From Oleiharenicola sp. (GTDB taxonomy: Bacteria > Verrucomicrobiota > Verrucomicrobiia > Opitutales > Opitutaceae): DNA of 64,000 bases. Numbering within the stretch: the first letter of the stretch is position 1; each line of letters opens with the position of its first letter. The DNA lies in contig JANYDW010000065.1 of NCBI GenBank assembly GCA_025363455.1, forward strand, positions 1-64,000, in the 5' to 3' direction. The notes under the pieces are model-generated. The model did no database searches and was not told where the DNA came from. It saw nothing but the letters and a program-made list of their open reading frames with translations. Below are positions 40,326 to 48,596 of the stretch, in pieces. The translations under genes were made by a program, and so were the position numbers.

Positions 40326-40332
40326 CTTTCTC

Positions 40333-40944
40333 ATGAAACTCCCTAAAATCGACTGGAAGAAAACCGACGGCCTCGTGCCCGCCATTGTGCAGGACGCCCG
40401 CACCCAGCAGGTGCTCATGCTTGGCTACATGAACGCTGCCGCGCTAAGAAAAACCGTCCGCAGCAAGAGGGTCACTTTCTTCAGCCGCTCCAAGCAGCGG
40501 CTCTGGACCAAGGGTGAGTCCTCCGGTAATTTCCTCAAGCTCGTCAGCCTCGAAGTCGATTGCGACAACGACACGTTGCTGGTCCAGGCCAACGCAGCCG
40601 GCCCGACCTGCCACCGCGGCACAGTGAGTTGCTTCGGCGACAGCGGCGCGACCGGCATCGGCTTCCTTGCTCAGCTCGATCAGGTGGTGGCCGACCGCAT
40701 CAAAAGCGGCGACAAGTCCAGCTACACGGTCCGCCTCGTGCGGGAAGGTGTCGCCCGCGTCGCCCAGAAAGTCGGCGAGGAAGGCGTCGAAACCGCGCTC
40801 GCCGCGCTGCAAAAGAAATCCAAGGAATTCACCGGCGAGGCCGCCGACTTGCTCTATCATCTCATCGTGTTGCTCCGGGCCAAGAAACTCTCGCTCGCTG
40901 ACGCCATCGCCGTGCTGGAAAAGCGCCACGCGCCAAAGAAGTGA
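40333..40944 (+). CDS. hisIE: Bifunctional phosphoribosyl-AMP cyclohydrolase / phosphoribosyl-ATP pyrophosphatase
   Basis: The 203-residue fusion has the HisI domain (about 1-110: VLMLGYMNAAAL, FFSRSKQRLWTKGESSGN, VDCDNDTLLVQA, GPTCHRGTVSCF with zinc-binding residues) and the HisE domain (about 112-203: KVGEEGVETALAALQ, EAADLLYHLIVLL). It performs steps two and three of the pathway. It is the last his gene; a truncated repeat of the CATCCTGAG family follows. Confidence 0.95.
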   Translation: MKLPKIDWKKTDGLVPAIVQDARTQQVLMLGYMNAAALRKTVRSKRVTFFSRSKQRLWTKGESSGNFLKLVSLEVDCDNDTLLVQANAAGPTCHRGTVSCFGDSGATGIGFLAQLDQVVADRIKSGDKSSYTVRLVREGVARVAQKVGEEGVETALAALQKKSKEFTGEAADLLYHLIVLLRAKKLSLADAIAVLEKRHAPKK

Positions 40945-40962
40945 CGTCGGTTTTCACACCGG

Positions 40963-41000
40963 CGTCATCCTGAGCGCAGCGCTGCCGGCTCAGGATGACC
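40963..41000. repeat. Truncated CATCCTGAG-family repeat after hisIE
   Basis: GTCATCCTGAGCGCAGCGCT is fused directly to GCCGGCTCAGGATGAC, an internally deleted version whose short stem-loop could end transcription of the two convergent operons. Confidence 0.85.
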
Positions 41001-41017
41001 ATCCGGCAAGCGGATGG

Positions 41018-43258
41018 TCACTTGCGCGCGGGCGCGGATTTCACCTCGGCGGCCTGCAGGTGCAGGAGCTTTAACTCGCCGGTGTGATAGTTGTGGCACT
41101 GCTGGCAGCTGGCGCCGGCCATCGTCGGCTGGTGGCAAGCCACGCAGGAGTTTTTCGTGAGCGGGGCGAAGCTGCTGTGAAAGGTCGTGCTGTCACGGCT
41201 GTCGCCAAACGCCGACGCATAGTCAGCCTTGAGGTCCATGACATGGCACGTGCTGCAACCCTGCACTCCCATGAGGCTGAAGTGCGGCGCATGCTTGAAG
41301 GTGGTGAACGGACGGTTCTGCGGCTGCGGGCGGGAAGTCAGCCAGTTGACCTGGCTGGTGTTGCCGACGCGGTCGGTGGTGTGGCATTTCATGCAGACGC
41401 CCGGAGCCTTGGGTGAGGCCAGCTCGGCGTAAATGGCCCGGGCCGCTGGCATCGTGTCGCTCGCCGAGGTTTCCAGCCAGGCCGTGAGAAATTCATCCGC
41501 GTGGCCGCTGGGCCGGTAATAAAGCGTGTAGGTGTTGTCGCGGCGATACCATCCCCCTTCCGCCACCCGCGCTTCCGCATCATCATATTCGAGGGTCGTG
41601 GCGGCGGACGGAGCCGGGGCCTTGCCGGTCACCGGCGCCGGCTTCACCGCGGCGGGCTCGTCCGCCAGCAAGTCATCCTTGTCCGGCGCCTTTGCTGGCG
41701 CGGGTTCTGCGAGCAGATCGTCGGACTCCGCCGCCTTGGGCGCAGCCACCGGGCCCGGGGCGCCGGCTTGGGCCACCGCACCTCGCGGTCGCACCCGCCG
41801 GGGCGCAGGCTTGTCCCCATGGCGATAGGCGGCGACTTCCGTCAGCAAGCGAGGCAGCCAGACCTGCTGGGCCGCCTGGAGGCTGTCCGCGGAGAAATTA
41901 CCCGTGTGCCGCGTGGAGCCCCGCACCCCCGCATAGGGATCGAGGCGCCGCATCATCACCTGCTGGCCCTGCGTGATCAGGTCGGCCAGTAGTCCCTTCA
42001 CGCTCCACACCAGCCGGGCGGCGGCCTTTTTCTGCGCCGGGGTAGCTGAGCTGAGGTCGGCGAGTTTGGCGGCGCCGAGATCAGCCAGGGCCTTCTGCGC
42101 GGTGGCATCCCCCTCGAGCATCCAGAGCATGAAGGGTGTGATTTCCCCCTCACAAAAATCCGGCCATTCCCCGACCGGCTCACCCGCAGCCTCCAACGCG
42201 ACGAGATCGACCTCGGGCAGACGGAGGAAAACCAGGCCCTTGGCGCTGGCGCGGCCTTCGCCCTCAATCTGGCCGGCGTGACACTGGGCACAGGTCTGCT
42301 CAAAATCTTTCACCAGCATTTTCCGGCCGTCCGGGGCGGGTTCATGGCAGTGGGCGCAGGAGGTTGGCGCGGTGGATGCCAGGCGAGGATCCGCGAAATG
42401 TTTCTGCCAGTGGGCCACATGGTCAAATTGCAGCCGGGTGCGGCGCGTGGACGGGTAATCGGTGAATTCCGGGTGACCTGAAGTGAAGCTGGCAAAGGGC
42501 GCCTGATGACAGACCTGGCACTGCTGGTCGGTGAGGTGCTGGATGTTCGCCTCCCGGCCATGGTGCTCCTGATGGCAGGTAGCGCAGGCGAGTTCGCTCG
42601 GATGGCCCGAGGCCAGCGGGTGAGCCACCTGTTGGACCAGCGGTGGCGGCGGGGCCTCCCCGCTCGTCCGCTTCTTGCCCAGTTCAAGCAACTGGGCTGC
42701 CGTCACGCCGTGGGCCAGACGGCCGTGGGCACCAAGGTCATGGCATTTGAGGCAAAGTTGGTTGTGGTCCTGGGTGCGCTGGGCGCGCTCGGCTGAGGTG
42801 AGCATGATGTGGCCCGTCTCGACGTGGCAGTCGGCGCAGCGTTGGGCAGACATGGCATGCGGGGCGGTTACGGGTCCCGGACTGGACCAGGCCGTGCGGG
42901 CCCAGCCCCAGAGAGCCAGGACCACCAGGCCAGCCGCCGCACTGACAGCGAACCAGGTCAGCTGGCGCCGGTGGCCGCGCAAGCTGCGTTGGGGTGTGCA
43001 GGGCGGCACGGGGCAACCGCAGGCGCCGTCGGGTTGTGGGCCGTGCTTGCAAGGACCGCCGAGAGAAATGGCCCGCGTGCAGACCCACCGGTCACCCTTT
43101 TTGGCCGGGAGGCACTGGCTGGTGGCCCGGCATTCACCCTTGCGGTCGGGGCCGAAAACACACGGACAACCCTCGGCGGCGCGGCCGCAGACCCACTCGT
43201 CCTGCGGGCGATCGTAGAGTTTGCGGTTGTGAATGATGCTTTGCAGCAGGCGGCGCAT
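41018..43258 (-). CDS. Decahaem cytochrome c with Cys-rich N-terminus and membrane anchor
   Basis: The 746-residue protein has ten CxxCH motifs: six between residue 141 and about 330, four from about 630 to 722, with a haem-free Ala/Pro-rich linker of about 300 residues. Ahead of its single membrane anchor (about 102-119) lies an unusual 95-residue segment with ten cysteines (24, 31, 33, 43, 49, 60, 70, 80, 82, 87) and two repeats of the form WVCxR...GP...G.C. This part would be cytoplasmic and could hold a metal centre. The haem part would be periplasmic. It is the last gene of a four-gene operon and probably passes electrons between the membrane partners and periplasmic acceptors. Confidence 0.85.
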   Translation of the reverse strand: MRRLLQSIIHNRKLYDRPQDEWVCGRAAEGCPCVFGPDRKGECRATSQCLPAKKGDRWVCTRAISLGGPCKHGPQPDGACGCPVPPCTPQRSLRGHRRQLTWFAVSAAAGLVVLALWGWARTAWSSPGPVTAPHAMSAQRCADCHVETGHIMLTSAERAQRTQDHNQLCLKCHDLGAHGRLAHGVTAAQLLELGKKRTSGEAPPPPLVQQVAHPLASGHPSELACATCHQEHHGREANIQHLTDQQCQVCHQAPFASFTSGHPEFTDYPSTRRTRLQFDHVAHWQKHFADPRLASTAPTSCAHCHEPAPDGRKMLVKDFEQTCAQCHAGQIEGEGRASAKGLVFLRLPEVDLVALEAAGEPVGEWPDFCEGEITPFMLWMLEGDATAQKALADLGAAKLADLSSATPAQKKAAARLVWSVKGLLADLITQGQQVMMRRLDPYAGVRGSTRHTGNFSADSLQAAQQVWLPRLLTEVAAYRHGDKPAPRRVRPRGAVAQAGAPGPVAAPKAAESDDLLAEPAPAKAPDKDDLLADEPAAVKPAPVTGKAPAPSAATTLEYDDAEARVAEGGWYRRDNTYTLYYRPSGHADEFLTAWLETSASDTMPAARAIYAELASPKAPGVCMKCHTTDRVGNTSQVNWLTSRPQPQNRPFTTFKHAPHFSLMGVQGCSTCHVMDLKADYASAFGDSRDSTTFHSSFAPLTKNSCVACHQPTMAGASCQQCHNYHTGELKLLHLQAAEVKSAPARK

Positions 43259-43272
43259 GGGTCAGTTCCGGG

Positions 43273-44094
43273 TTACAGCCGGTGCGAATAATGCAGGGCG
43301 AGCCACACATGGGCGGCGGTCAGCACGAGCATGCCATAGGTCAGCGGGATGTGGACGAACAGCCAGAGCTTCAGCAGGCGCTGGCCCGCGAGCTGCAGGT
43401 CGAGATTACGCTTCGCCTCAATCAGGTCCGCCAGCTCGCCGGCGAGGCTCAGCTCGGCCGGGTTGAGGTAGCGGCGGGCCAGCTCGAGCTCCTGCCTGAC
43501 GCGGTGAAACTCGCGGTCATCTCCCGTGAGAGGCGCCAGCAACGGCGGCACGCGGAGGAAATAAGCATGCAGCACCCTCAAATACAAATCCGCGAGGGTG
43601 GATGATTGGGTTTCGATTTCCCCGCGGCGCACCAGTTCCCGCACCTCCTCCGCCAGCTGTTGGCGCAGCCCGGCGATCCGCTCGTAGACCAGGCTTTCGC
43701 CGGAACGCACCAGGCGGGGCGGCAGCCAGCGACTCAACCAGAGGCCGAGGGCCCCGCTGGCCGCGACCAAGGCAAAAACCGCGGAGAGGACCAGCTCCAG
43801 CCGTCCATCGGGCAGCCGGACCCCGGTGTGCAGCACGAAGACAAAGCAGCCGAGCCAGCCCAGGTAGATGTGGGCTTGCATCCACGCACTGGCGCTCAGC
43901 AGCGGTAGGAACGGCAGTTTTTTTCGCGCATTGAAAAATGTCAGGACCAGCACGAGGCCCAGCAACAGCCACCCGGAATAAACCGCCACGGGCAGCAGGG
44001 CGATCCGGGCGAGCTGCCAGGCCAGGACCAGACCCAGCGCCAGCATCAAGCTGATCAGGGCAAGGAGCCAGCGGCGTGCGCGGAAGGTTTTCAT
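43273..44094 (-). CDS. Membrane cytochrome b-like protein
   Basis: The 273-residue protein has about six hydrophobic segments. Two helices each carry a His pair spaced 14 residues apart: AHIYLGWLGCFVFVLHTG and VHIPLTYGMLVLTAAH. This is the pattern of two b-haems bound across the membrane, as in cytochrome b561 or NapH/NosR-like quinone modules. A soluble helical insert (about 150-240) separates them. The ATG overlaps the stop of the FeS gene by four bases, so the proteins are likely coupled partners. It probably exchanges electrons with quinones between the FeS protein and the cytochromes. Confidence 0.72.
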   Translation of the reverse strand: MKTFRARRWLLALISLMLALGLVLAWQLARIALLPVAVYSGWLLLGLVLVLTFFNARKKLPFLPLLSASAWMQAHIYLGWLGCFVFVLHTGVRLPDGRLELVLSAVFALVAASGALGLWLSRWLPPRLVRSGESLVYERIAGLRQQLAEEVRELVRRGEIETQSSTLADLYLRVLHAYFLRVPPLLAPLTGDDREFHRVRQELELARRYLNPAELSLAGELADLIEAKRNLDLQLAGQRLLKLWLFVHIPLTYGMLVLTAAHVWLALHYSHRL

Positions 44095-45821
44095 CGCTTC
44101 AGCCAGTCGGTCAATTTGTCCCCTGCCCGCATGTCCGCCCGCACGAGGGCGTCATGGGGGCAGGCGTTCACGCAAGCGGGACCTCCGGGCTGGTCGATGC
44201 ACAGATCGCACTTGGTCGCCCGGCGGATGGGCGCGCCCGTTTCCTCCGTCACGACCGGCAGGCCGTCCTCATCGTGCAGCGCCACCATCTGGATGGTGCC
44301 GTAGGGACAACTGTTGGCGCAAATGCTGCAGCCGATGCAGGTGTCCGCATCGATGCCGACCAGGCCCTCGATGTTTTCGCGGTAGATGGCGCCCGTGGGA
44401 CAGCCGATCATGCAGACCGGGTCGACGCAGTGCATGCAAGCGCTGGCCACCATCACCCCGCTGGCCTCGGGGCCCTGCCGGATGAAGCGCGGGTTGTTGT
44501 CATGGGTGGCGGCACATGCCCGGACGCAATCATCGCAACGGGTACAGCGATCCAGGTCGATCAGCATGGTCGCCCGACCGTTGATGAAGCGCTGGGCGAC
44601 CATGAACTCGACCAGCTCGTCCGCCCCGCCCGCCCCGCCGGGCGATTCGGCCGCGAGCGTAAGCGTGGCCAACTGGTCCGGCGACAAGGCGGGCAGCACA
44701 TGCTGCTCGATCACGGCCGTGGGAATGAACAGCAGGTCCACGTAGCCGAGGGCGCGCAGGCTGTGCCGCAGCGCCACGTGTTCGCCCCGCCAGCCCGTGA
44801 CGATCTCGTGCAGGCCGAACACCTGGCCCTTGCCAAGATAACTCTCGGTGCGTTCCCCGTGATTGTACCGACAGCTTACCCGCGCAAAGCCGCTGCGCAC
44901 CAAGAGCAATCCGTTGGGATAGTCGCCCTCGCGGGCGATCAGCGGCTCCTTTTCCATGAGCTCGCGAGCACTGGCCTCACGCATCCGCTGGTAGGAGCTG
45001 TGCCAGTCAAATTCGCCGAAGGTCTCGAAGCGGGTGGCGTCGGCGATCAACTGCAGGGAGGTATCGGAGAGGTTCCACATCAGCGGTGTTTCCGCCAAGT
45101 GGCGCTTGAGGCTGCGCTCGCGATACCGCCCGTCGATGCGCTCTTTCCAGGCGGGCGAGTATTTGCGGATCTCGCGCAGGCCCTGCCAGCGGATCTCGAG
45201 CAACAGCACCTCCCCTTCGGCCACCACGGTGGCGGTGCGCGGCGTGCGGCCCAGCGCGGCGATTTCGCCAAAGAGCTCGCCCTCGCGGAGGATGATGCTG
45301 CGGTCACTATCGAGCACCCCAGGCACGTCTTGCAGGAAGATGCGGGTTTCCCCGCTCCGGCCGACGTGCAGCCCCGGCGGTGCCCCTCGGCGGGTCGCCG
45401 TCTCGGCATATTGCGGCCGGCTCAGCCAGCGTTTGAAACTGCCCCAGACCGACGGGCGGACGGGCGGCTGGCGGCCGAGCAGCTCAGCCGGCGGTTCCTT
45501 GGCCAGGACCTTCACCGCGCCATCCATGATGATGAACGCCGAGTGCCCGTAGTCCCCCCGCCGGACGATGATTTCGCCCGACAGGTATTGATGAAGCTTG
45601 GTGTCGTTCCGCAGGATGCCGCGGAGCGGGATGGCAGCGGGAAATTTTTCGGGCGCGGTATTGTAGAAAATGGGGTGCGCCATCACCAGGTCCACGTCCA
45701 TCTCCTTCATGTCCGGACTGAAGGGCTTGTCCCATCGTTCCGGCCCCGCCTGCCGGGTCGCCTGGGTGTAGGGCGCGTGGGATCCGGGCTGGATCGCGGG
45801 GCGGGTGGAGGACTTGGCCAT
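44091..45821 (-). CDS. Fusion of two cNMP-binding-like domains with a four-cluster ferredoxin
   Basis: The 576-residue protein starts with two cyclic-nucleotide-binding-like domains. The first (about 60-235) has EIIVRRGDYGHSAFIIMDGAVKVL and LFGEIAALGRTPRTATVV, with a roughly 70-residue insert; the second (about 275-400) has REGDYPNGLLLVRSGFARV. A DmsB/NrfC-like ferredoxin domain (about 419-576) follows, with four cubane sets: CTRCDDCVRAC, CMHCVDPVCMIGC, CIGCSICANSC and CDLCIDQPGGPACVNAC. No signal peptide, so it is presumably cytoplasmic. No molybdo-catalytic subunit accompanies it. The cNMP domains suggest that electron flow is gated by a ligand. Second gene of the operon. Confidence 0.85.
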   Translation of the reverse strand: MAKSSTRPAIQPGSHAPYTQATRQAGPERWDKPFSPDMKEMDVDLVMAHPIFYNTAPEKFPAAIPLRGILRNDTKLHQYLSGEIIVRRGDYGHSAFIIMDGAVKVLAKEPPAELLGRQPPVRPSVWGSFKRWLSRPQYAETATRRGAPPGLHVGRSGETRIFLQDVPGVLDSDRSIILREGELFGEIAALGRTPRTATVVAEGEVLLLEIRWQGLREIRKYSPAWKERIDGRYRERSLKRHLAETPLMWNLSDTSLQLIADATRFETFGEFDWHSSYQRMREASARELMEKEPLIAREGDYPNGLLLVRSGFARVSCRYNHGERTESYLGKGQVFGLHEIVTGWRGEHVALRHSLRALGYVDLLFIPTAVIEQHVLPALSPDQLATLTLAAESPGGAGGADELVEFMVAQRFINGRATMLIDLDRCTRCDDCVRACAATHDNNPRFIRQGPEASGVMVASACMHCVDPVCMIGCPTGAIYRENIEGLVGIDADTCIGCSICANSCPYGTIQMVALHDEDGLPVVTEETGAPIRRATKCDLCIDQPGGPACVNACPHDALVRADMRAGDKLTDWLKR

Positions 45822-45838
45822 GAGTAGACGGACCCGGA

Positions 45839-46873
45839 CTAGGGTGCGCCGAGGTGGTAGGGCTTGCCCCGGTATTGCGTGGCATCCGGCACCAAGGCAT
45901 CGATGCCGGCGAGTTGTTCGCCGGTCACCCGGGCGGCAAAGCTGCGCCCAAGCGAGGCGAGTTTGTCGGCGGCCTGGTTGAGCTCGGCCGCGTTGTTCAG
46001 GCGGAGATTGGTCGCCTGGGCGGTGCTGACAATCGCGGCGAGTTCGGGCGAGGGAGCCAAGGCTTGGATTTTTTCCAGCAGCTTGCGCGCCGCGTCGGTC
46101 TGGCGGGCAAGGGTCACCCCGAATTTTGCCTTCTCGGTGGCATGCGCCACCGCGCGGAAACCGAACTCGGTCTCCAAGATTAGCCCCACGACAAAAAGCT
46201 GGCGGCGATGCGCGGGCGTAGCCTCGGGATTTGCCGTGTTGTTCGTGTGGAGCATCGTGTGGCGGACCTCGCCCTGGTACCACGTAAGCAGGTTGAAGCC
46301 CACGCTGGCGGGCGAGTGGCCCCCGACGTTGACGGTCTTCTCGTCATTCATCAGGTGGCAGCCGTAACAGGCCGAACCAAGGGCATAGATATTGGCGGGA
46401 ATGATCATCCCCGCGCCGAGTGCTTGGGCCACCCGGGCGGTGCGATGGGCGGCCGATTCGGTCAGCTTGGTGACGCCTTTGCCGTAGTCGCCGTGGGTCT
46501 GTGCCCAGTCCCGGCCCGCGCCATGGCACGATTCGCAGGCGATGCCCGACGCGGGCTCGAGTATGTTCCCGCTCTCGCGGTTCAGGTAATGGCATTCCAT
46601 GCACAGCGGCTCGTGCTTGATCCGGCCCAGACCGAGTTTTCCCAACATGACCGCGGTCTCCGGCCGCCCTTGCATGGCGTTGAAGGTCTTGAAATGCGCA
46701 CTCTGTTTCCACGCCTCGATCTCCTGGATGTGGCACTCGGCACAAGACTCGGGCCCGCCGACTTTTTCCGGGTCGGGCCCGGCAACGGCGGACCGGCCGG
46801 AAAGCAGCATCACCACCACCAGCAGGGCGGCGGGAAGGAGGCGGAAGCCCCATGGACAAGACCTGATGGGCAT
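45839..46873 (-). CDS. Tetrahaem cytochrome c, c554-like
   Basis: The 344-residue exported protein has a signal peptide (about 9-31, LLPAALLVVVMLLSGRSAVA) and four CxxCH motifs (CAECH, CMECH, CESCH, CYGCH) in the first 175 residues. The rest is a helical tail. The spacing and the first motif GPESCAECHIQEIEAWKQSAH match the cytochrome c554 family, which handles electrons for nitrogen or sulfur oxyanion chemistry. It is the first gene of the operon, 17 bases before the cNMP-FeS gene and divergent from the flavin reductase. Its redox partner is unknown. Confidence 0.88.
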   Translation of the reverse strand: MPIRSCPWGFRLLPAALLVVVMLLSGRSAVAGPDPEKVGGPESCAECHIQEIEAWKQSAHFKTFNAMQGRPETAVMLGKLGLGRIKHEPLCMECHYLNRESGNILEPASGIACESCHGAGRDWAQTHGDYGKGVTKLTESAAHRTARVAQALGAGMIIPANIYALGSACYGCHLMNDEKTVNVGGHSPASVGFNLLTWYQGEVRHTMLHTNNTANPEATPAHRRQLFVVGLILETEFGFRAVAHATEKAKFGVTLARQTDAARKLLEKIQALAPSPELAAIVSTAQATNLRLNNAAELNQAADKLASLGRSFAARVTGEQLAGIDALVPDATQYRGKPYHLGAP

Positions 46874-47133
46874 GAATTAGGCCGTGATATGGGATGATTT
46901 TTTCCGTCGCCTCAAGGCTAAGATTGTGTCACGAAAAGTCAGCGCAAGCTGAAACTCCAAGTTAATCCATCAGTCCCGCGGCGGCCAAACCGCCGGTTCG
47001 TTTTGTCCCCTGCATGGACAGCGGCGCTGGGCCAGACTTGGGGCGGCTGAGACGCCTACTCTCCTGTGATCACTCCTTTTTTATCCCGCCTGGCCGCGAG
47101 GCACTGAACCGGTCGCGCTTCTGTCTCCCCCTC

Positions 47134-48393
47134 ATGTTCTGGACCTATCTGGGCATCGCGATGATTCTGCTGGTTGTCGCCCAGCTCGTCGTCAGTTTGC
47201 TGACCAACCTCCGGCGGAGCCGGATCGCGGCGGAACGCTCGGCTCTCGAGATTGCCCGTTTTACCGAGGATCTGGCGGTGGTGCGCGATTCCCGCCGGAA
47301 AGTGGCGCAGGAGCCGGTGCCATGGAATGGCTTTCGCAAGTTTGTCGTCCGGCGCAAGGTGGAGGAAAGTCCGTTGGTCCGTTCGTTCTACCTGGAGCCG
47401 CATGACTCCAAGCCGTTGCCGGCCTTCAAACCCGGCCAATACCTGACCTTCCGTTTGCCCAGCCTGAACCGCTTTGGCCAACTCATCCGCTGCTACAGCC
47501 TGAGCGATCGCCCGCTCCCGGCGCACTACCGGGTCACGATCAAGCGCGCCCTGCCGCCCGCCGGAAATCCCTCGGTGGTCTCCGGGCTCGGCTCTGGAAT
47601 TTTCCATGACCAGATCGAGGTGAACGACATTCTGGACCTGCGCGCGCCGGCGGGGAACTTTTTCCTCGATCCCGGCGACCCTGAGGCCGTGGTGCTCATC
47701 GGTTGCGGCATCGGCCTGACTCCGATTTACAGCATGTTGGCCACCCTGGTGCATTCGAAAAGCCGGCGGACCGTGTGGTTTTACTACGGGGTGCGCAATG
47801 GCGCCGAACACCTCTTTCGGACGGAGCTGGCGGCCATCGCCCGCGACCATCCGCATGTTCAGCTCCGCATCTGCTATTCCCAACCCGGGCCGGATGACCG
47901 CTTGGGCGAGGATTACCAGGTCCACAGCCGGGTGACGATGGAACTGCTCAAGAGCGAGCTGCCCTCGAACAATTTTCATTTCTACTACTGCGGCCCGGGT
48001 TTGATGATGGAATCCATGACCAATGGCTTGAAGGACTGGGGCGTCCCCTCCTCCCATCTGCACTTCGAGACCTTCGGGCCTCTCAGCGTTCAAAAGGTCA
48101 GCAAAGCTGTCGCGGGCGCCCCGCCCTTCGTGGTCCAGCAGAAGTTTGTCACTTTCCGCAAGAGCGGCACGGCCGTGCCCTGGGACGGATCGCACGCCAC
48201 GCTGCTGGATCTGGCCGAGCAATCGGGGGTGGTCATCGCGTCCGGGTGTCGCGCGGGCAACTGTGGCACCTGCGTCGTGGCCCTGCAGGAAGGCGAGGTG
48301 ACCTATATCCAGCCGCCCGGTACACCCCCCGAGGCCCGGACCTGCCTTACCTGCATCGCGCAACCGAAGGGCGACCTCGTGCTCGACGCGTAA
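47134..48393 (+). CDS. Membrane-anchored NAD(P)H reductase with FAD and [2Fe-2S] domains
   Basis: The 419-residue protein has one N-terminal membrane helix (about 3-25, MFWTYLGIAMILLVVAQLVVSLL), an FAD domain (PGQYLTFRL, RCYSLSDRP), an NAD(P) domain (VVLIGCGIGLTPIYSML, YYCGPGLMM) and a C-terminal plant-type ferredoxin with C372, C377, C380 and C404 (SGCRAGNCGTC and ARTC). This order resembles NqrF and flavohaemoglobin-type reductases. It should take electrons from NAD(P)H to an acceptor. It is divergent from the cytochrome operon across 260 bases and is a plausible electron source for it. I chose the ATG at 47134, in front of the helix. Confidence 0.88.
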   Translation: MFWTYLGIAMILLVVAQLVVSLLTNLRRSRIAAERSALEIARFTEDLAVVRDSRRKVAQEPVPWNGFRKFVVRRKVEESPLVRSFYLEPHDSKPLPAFKPGQYLTFRLPSLNRFGQLIRCYSLSDRPLPAHYRVTIKRALPPAGNPSVVSGLGSGIFHDQIEVNDILDLRAPAGNFFLDPGDPEAVVLIGCGIGLTPIYSMLATLVHSKSRRTVWFYYGVRNGAEHLFRTELAAIARDHPHVQLRICYSQPGPDDRLGEDYQVHSRVTMELLKSELPSNNFHFYYCGPGLMMESMTNGLKDWGVPSSHLHFETFGPLSVQKVSKAVAGAPPFVVQQKFVTFRKSGTAVPWDGSHATLLDLAEQSGVVIASGCRAGNCGTCVVALQEGEVTYIQPPGTPPEARTCLTCIAQPKGDLVLDA

Positions 48394-48437
48394 GCGGATA
48401 GACCACGACAATAGATGCCCCGTTTCCTCCGGTTGTT

Positions 48438-48513
48438 GTAGGAGCCTGCTTGCAGGCGATTTCACGATTGATCGGTGGCGAACATTTCGAATCGCCTGCA
48501 AGCAGGCTCCTAC
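48438..48513. repeat. Inverted repeat GTAGGAGCCTGCTTGCAGGC, second copy
   Basis: The arms are identical to those at 9181-9253; only the spacer differs. Confidence 0.95.
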
Positions 48514-48537
48514 ATTCCGACCAAACCGAATCGATAA

Positions 48538-48567
48538 ACAAAAAAAGCGCACCAGGGTTGGCGCGCT
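48538..48567 (-). terminator. Terminator of the Tll0287-like gene
   Basis: On the reverse strand AGCGCGCCA pairs with TGGTGCGCT (one mismatch or wobble), followed by TTTTTTTG. Confidence 0.85.
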
Positions 48568-48596
48568 TCGCTTGGCAAGAACCGGGCTTGGCTGTC

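Noticed and set aside
36601-41000. Repeats in the his operon as insertion-sequence remnants
   Set aside because: They encode no transposase fragments, are under 100 bases and are symmetrical, which fits REP/MITE-like elements better than decayed insertion sequences.
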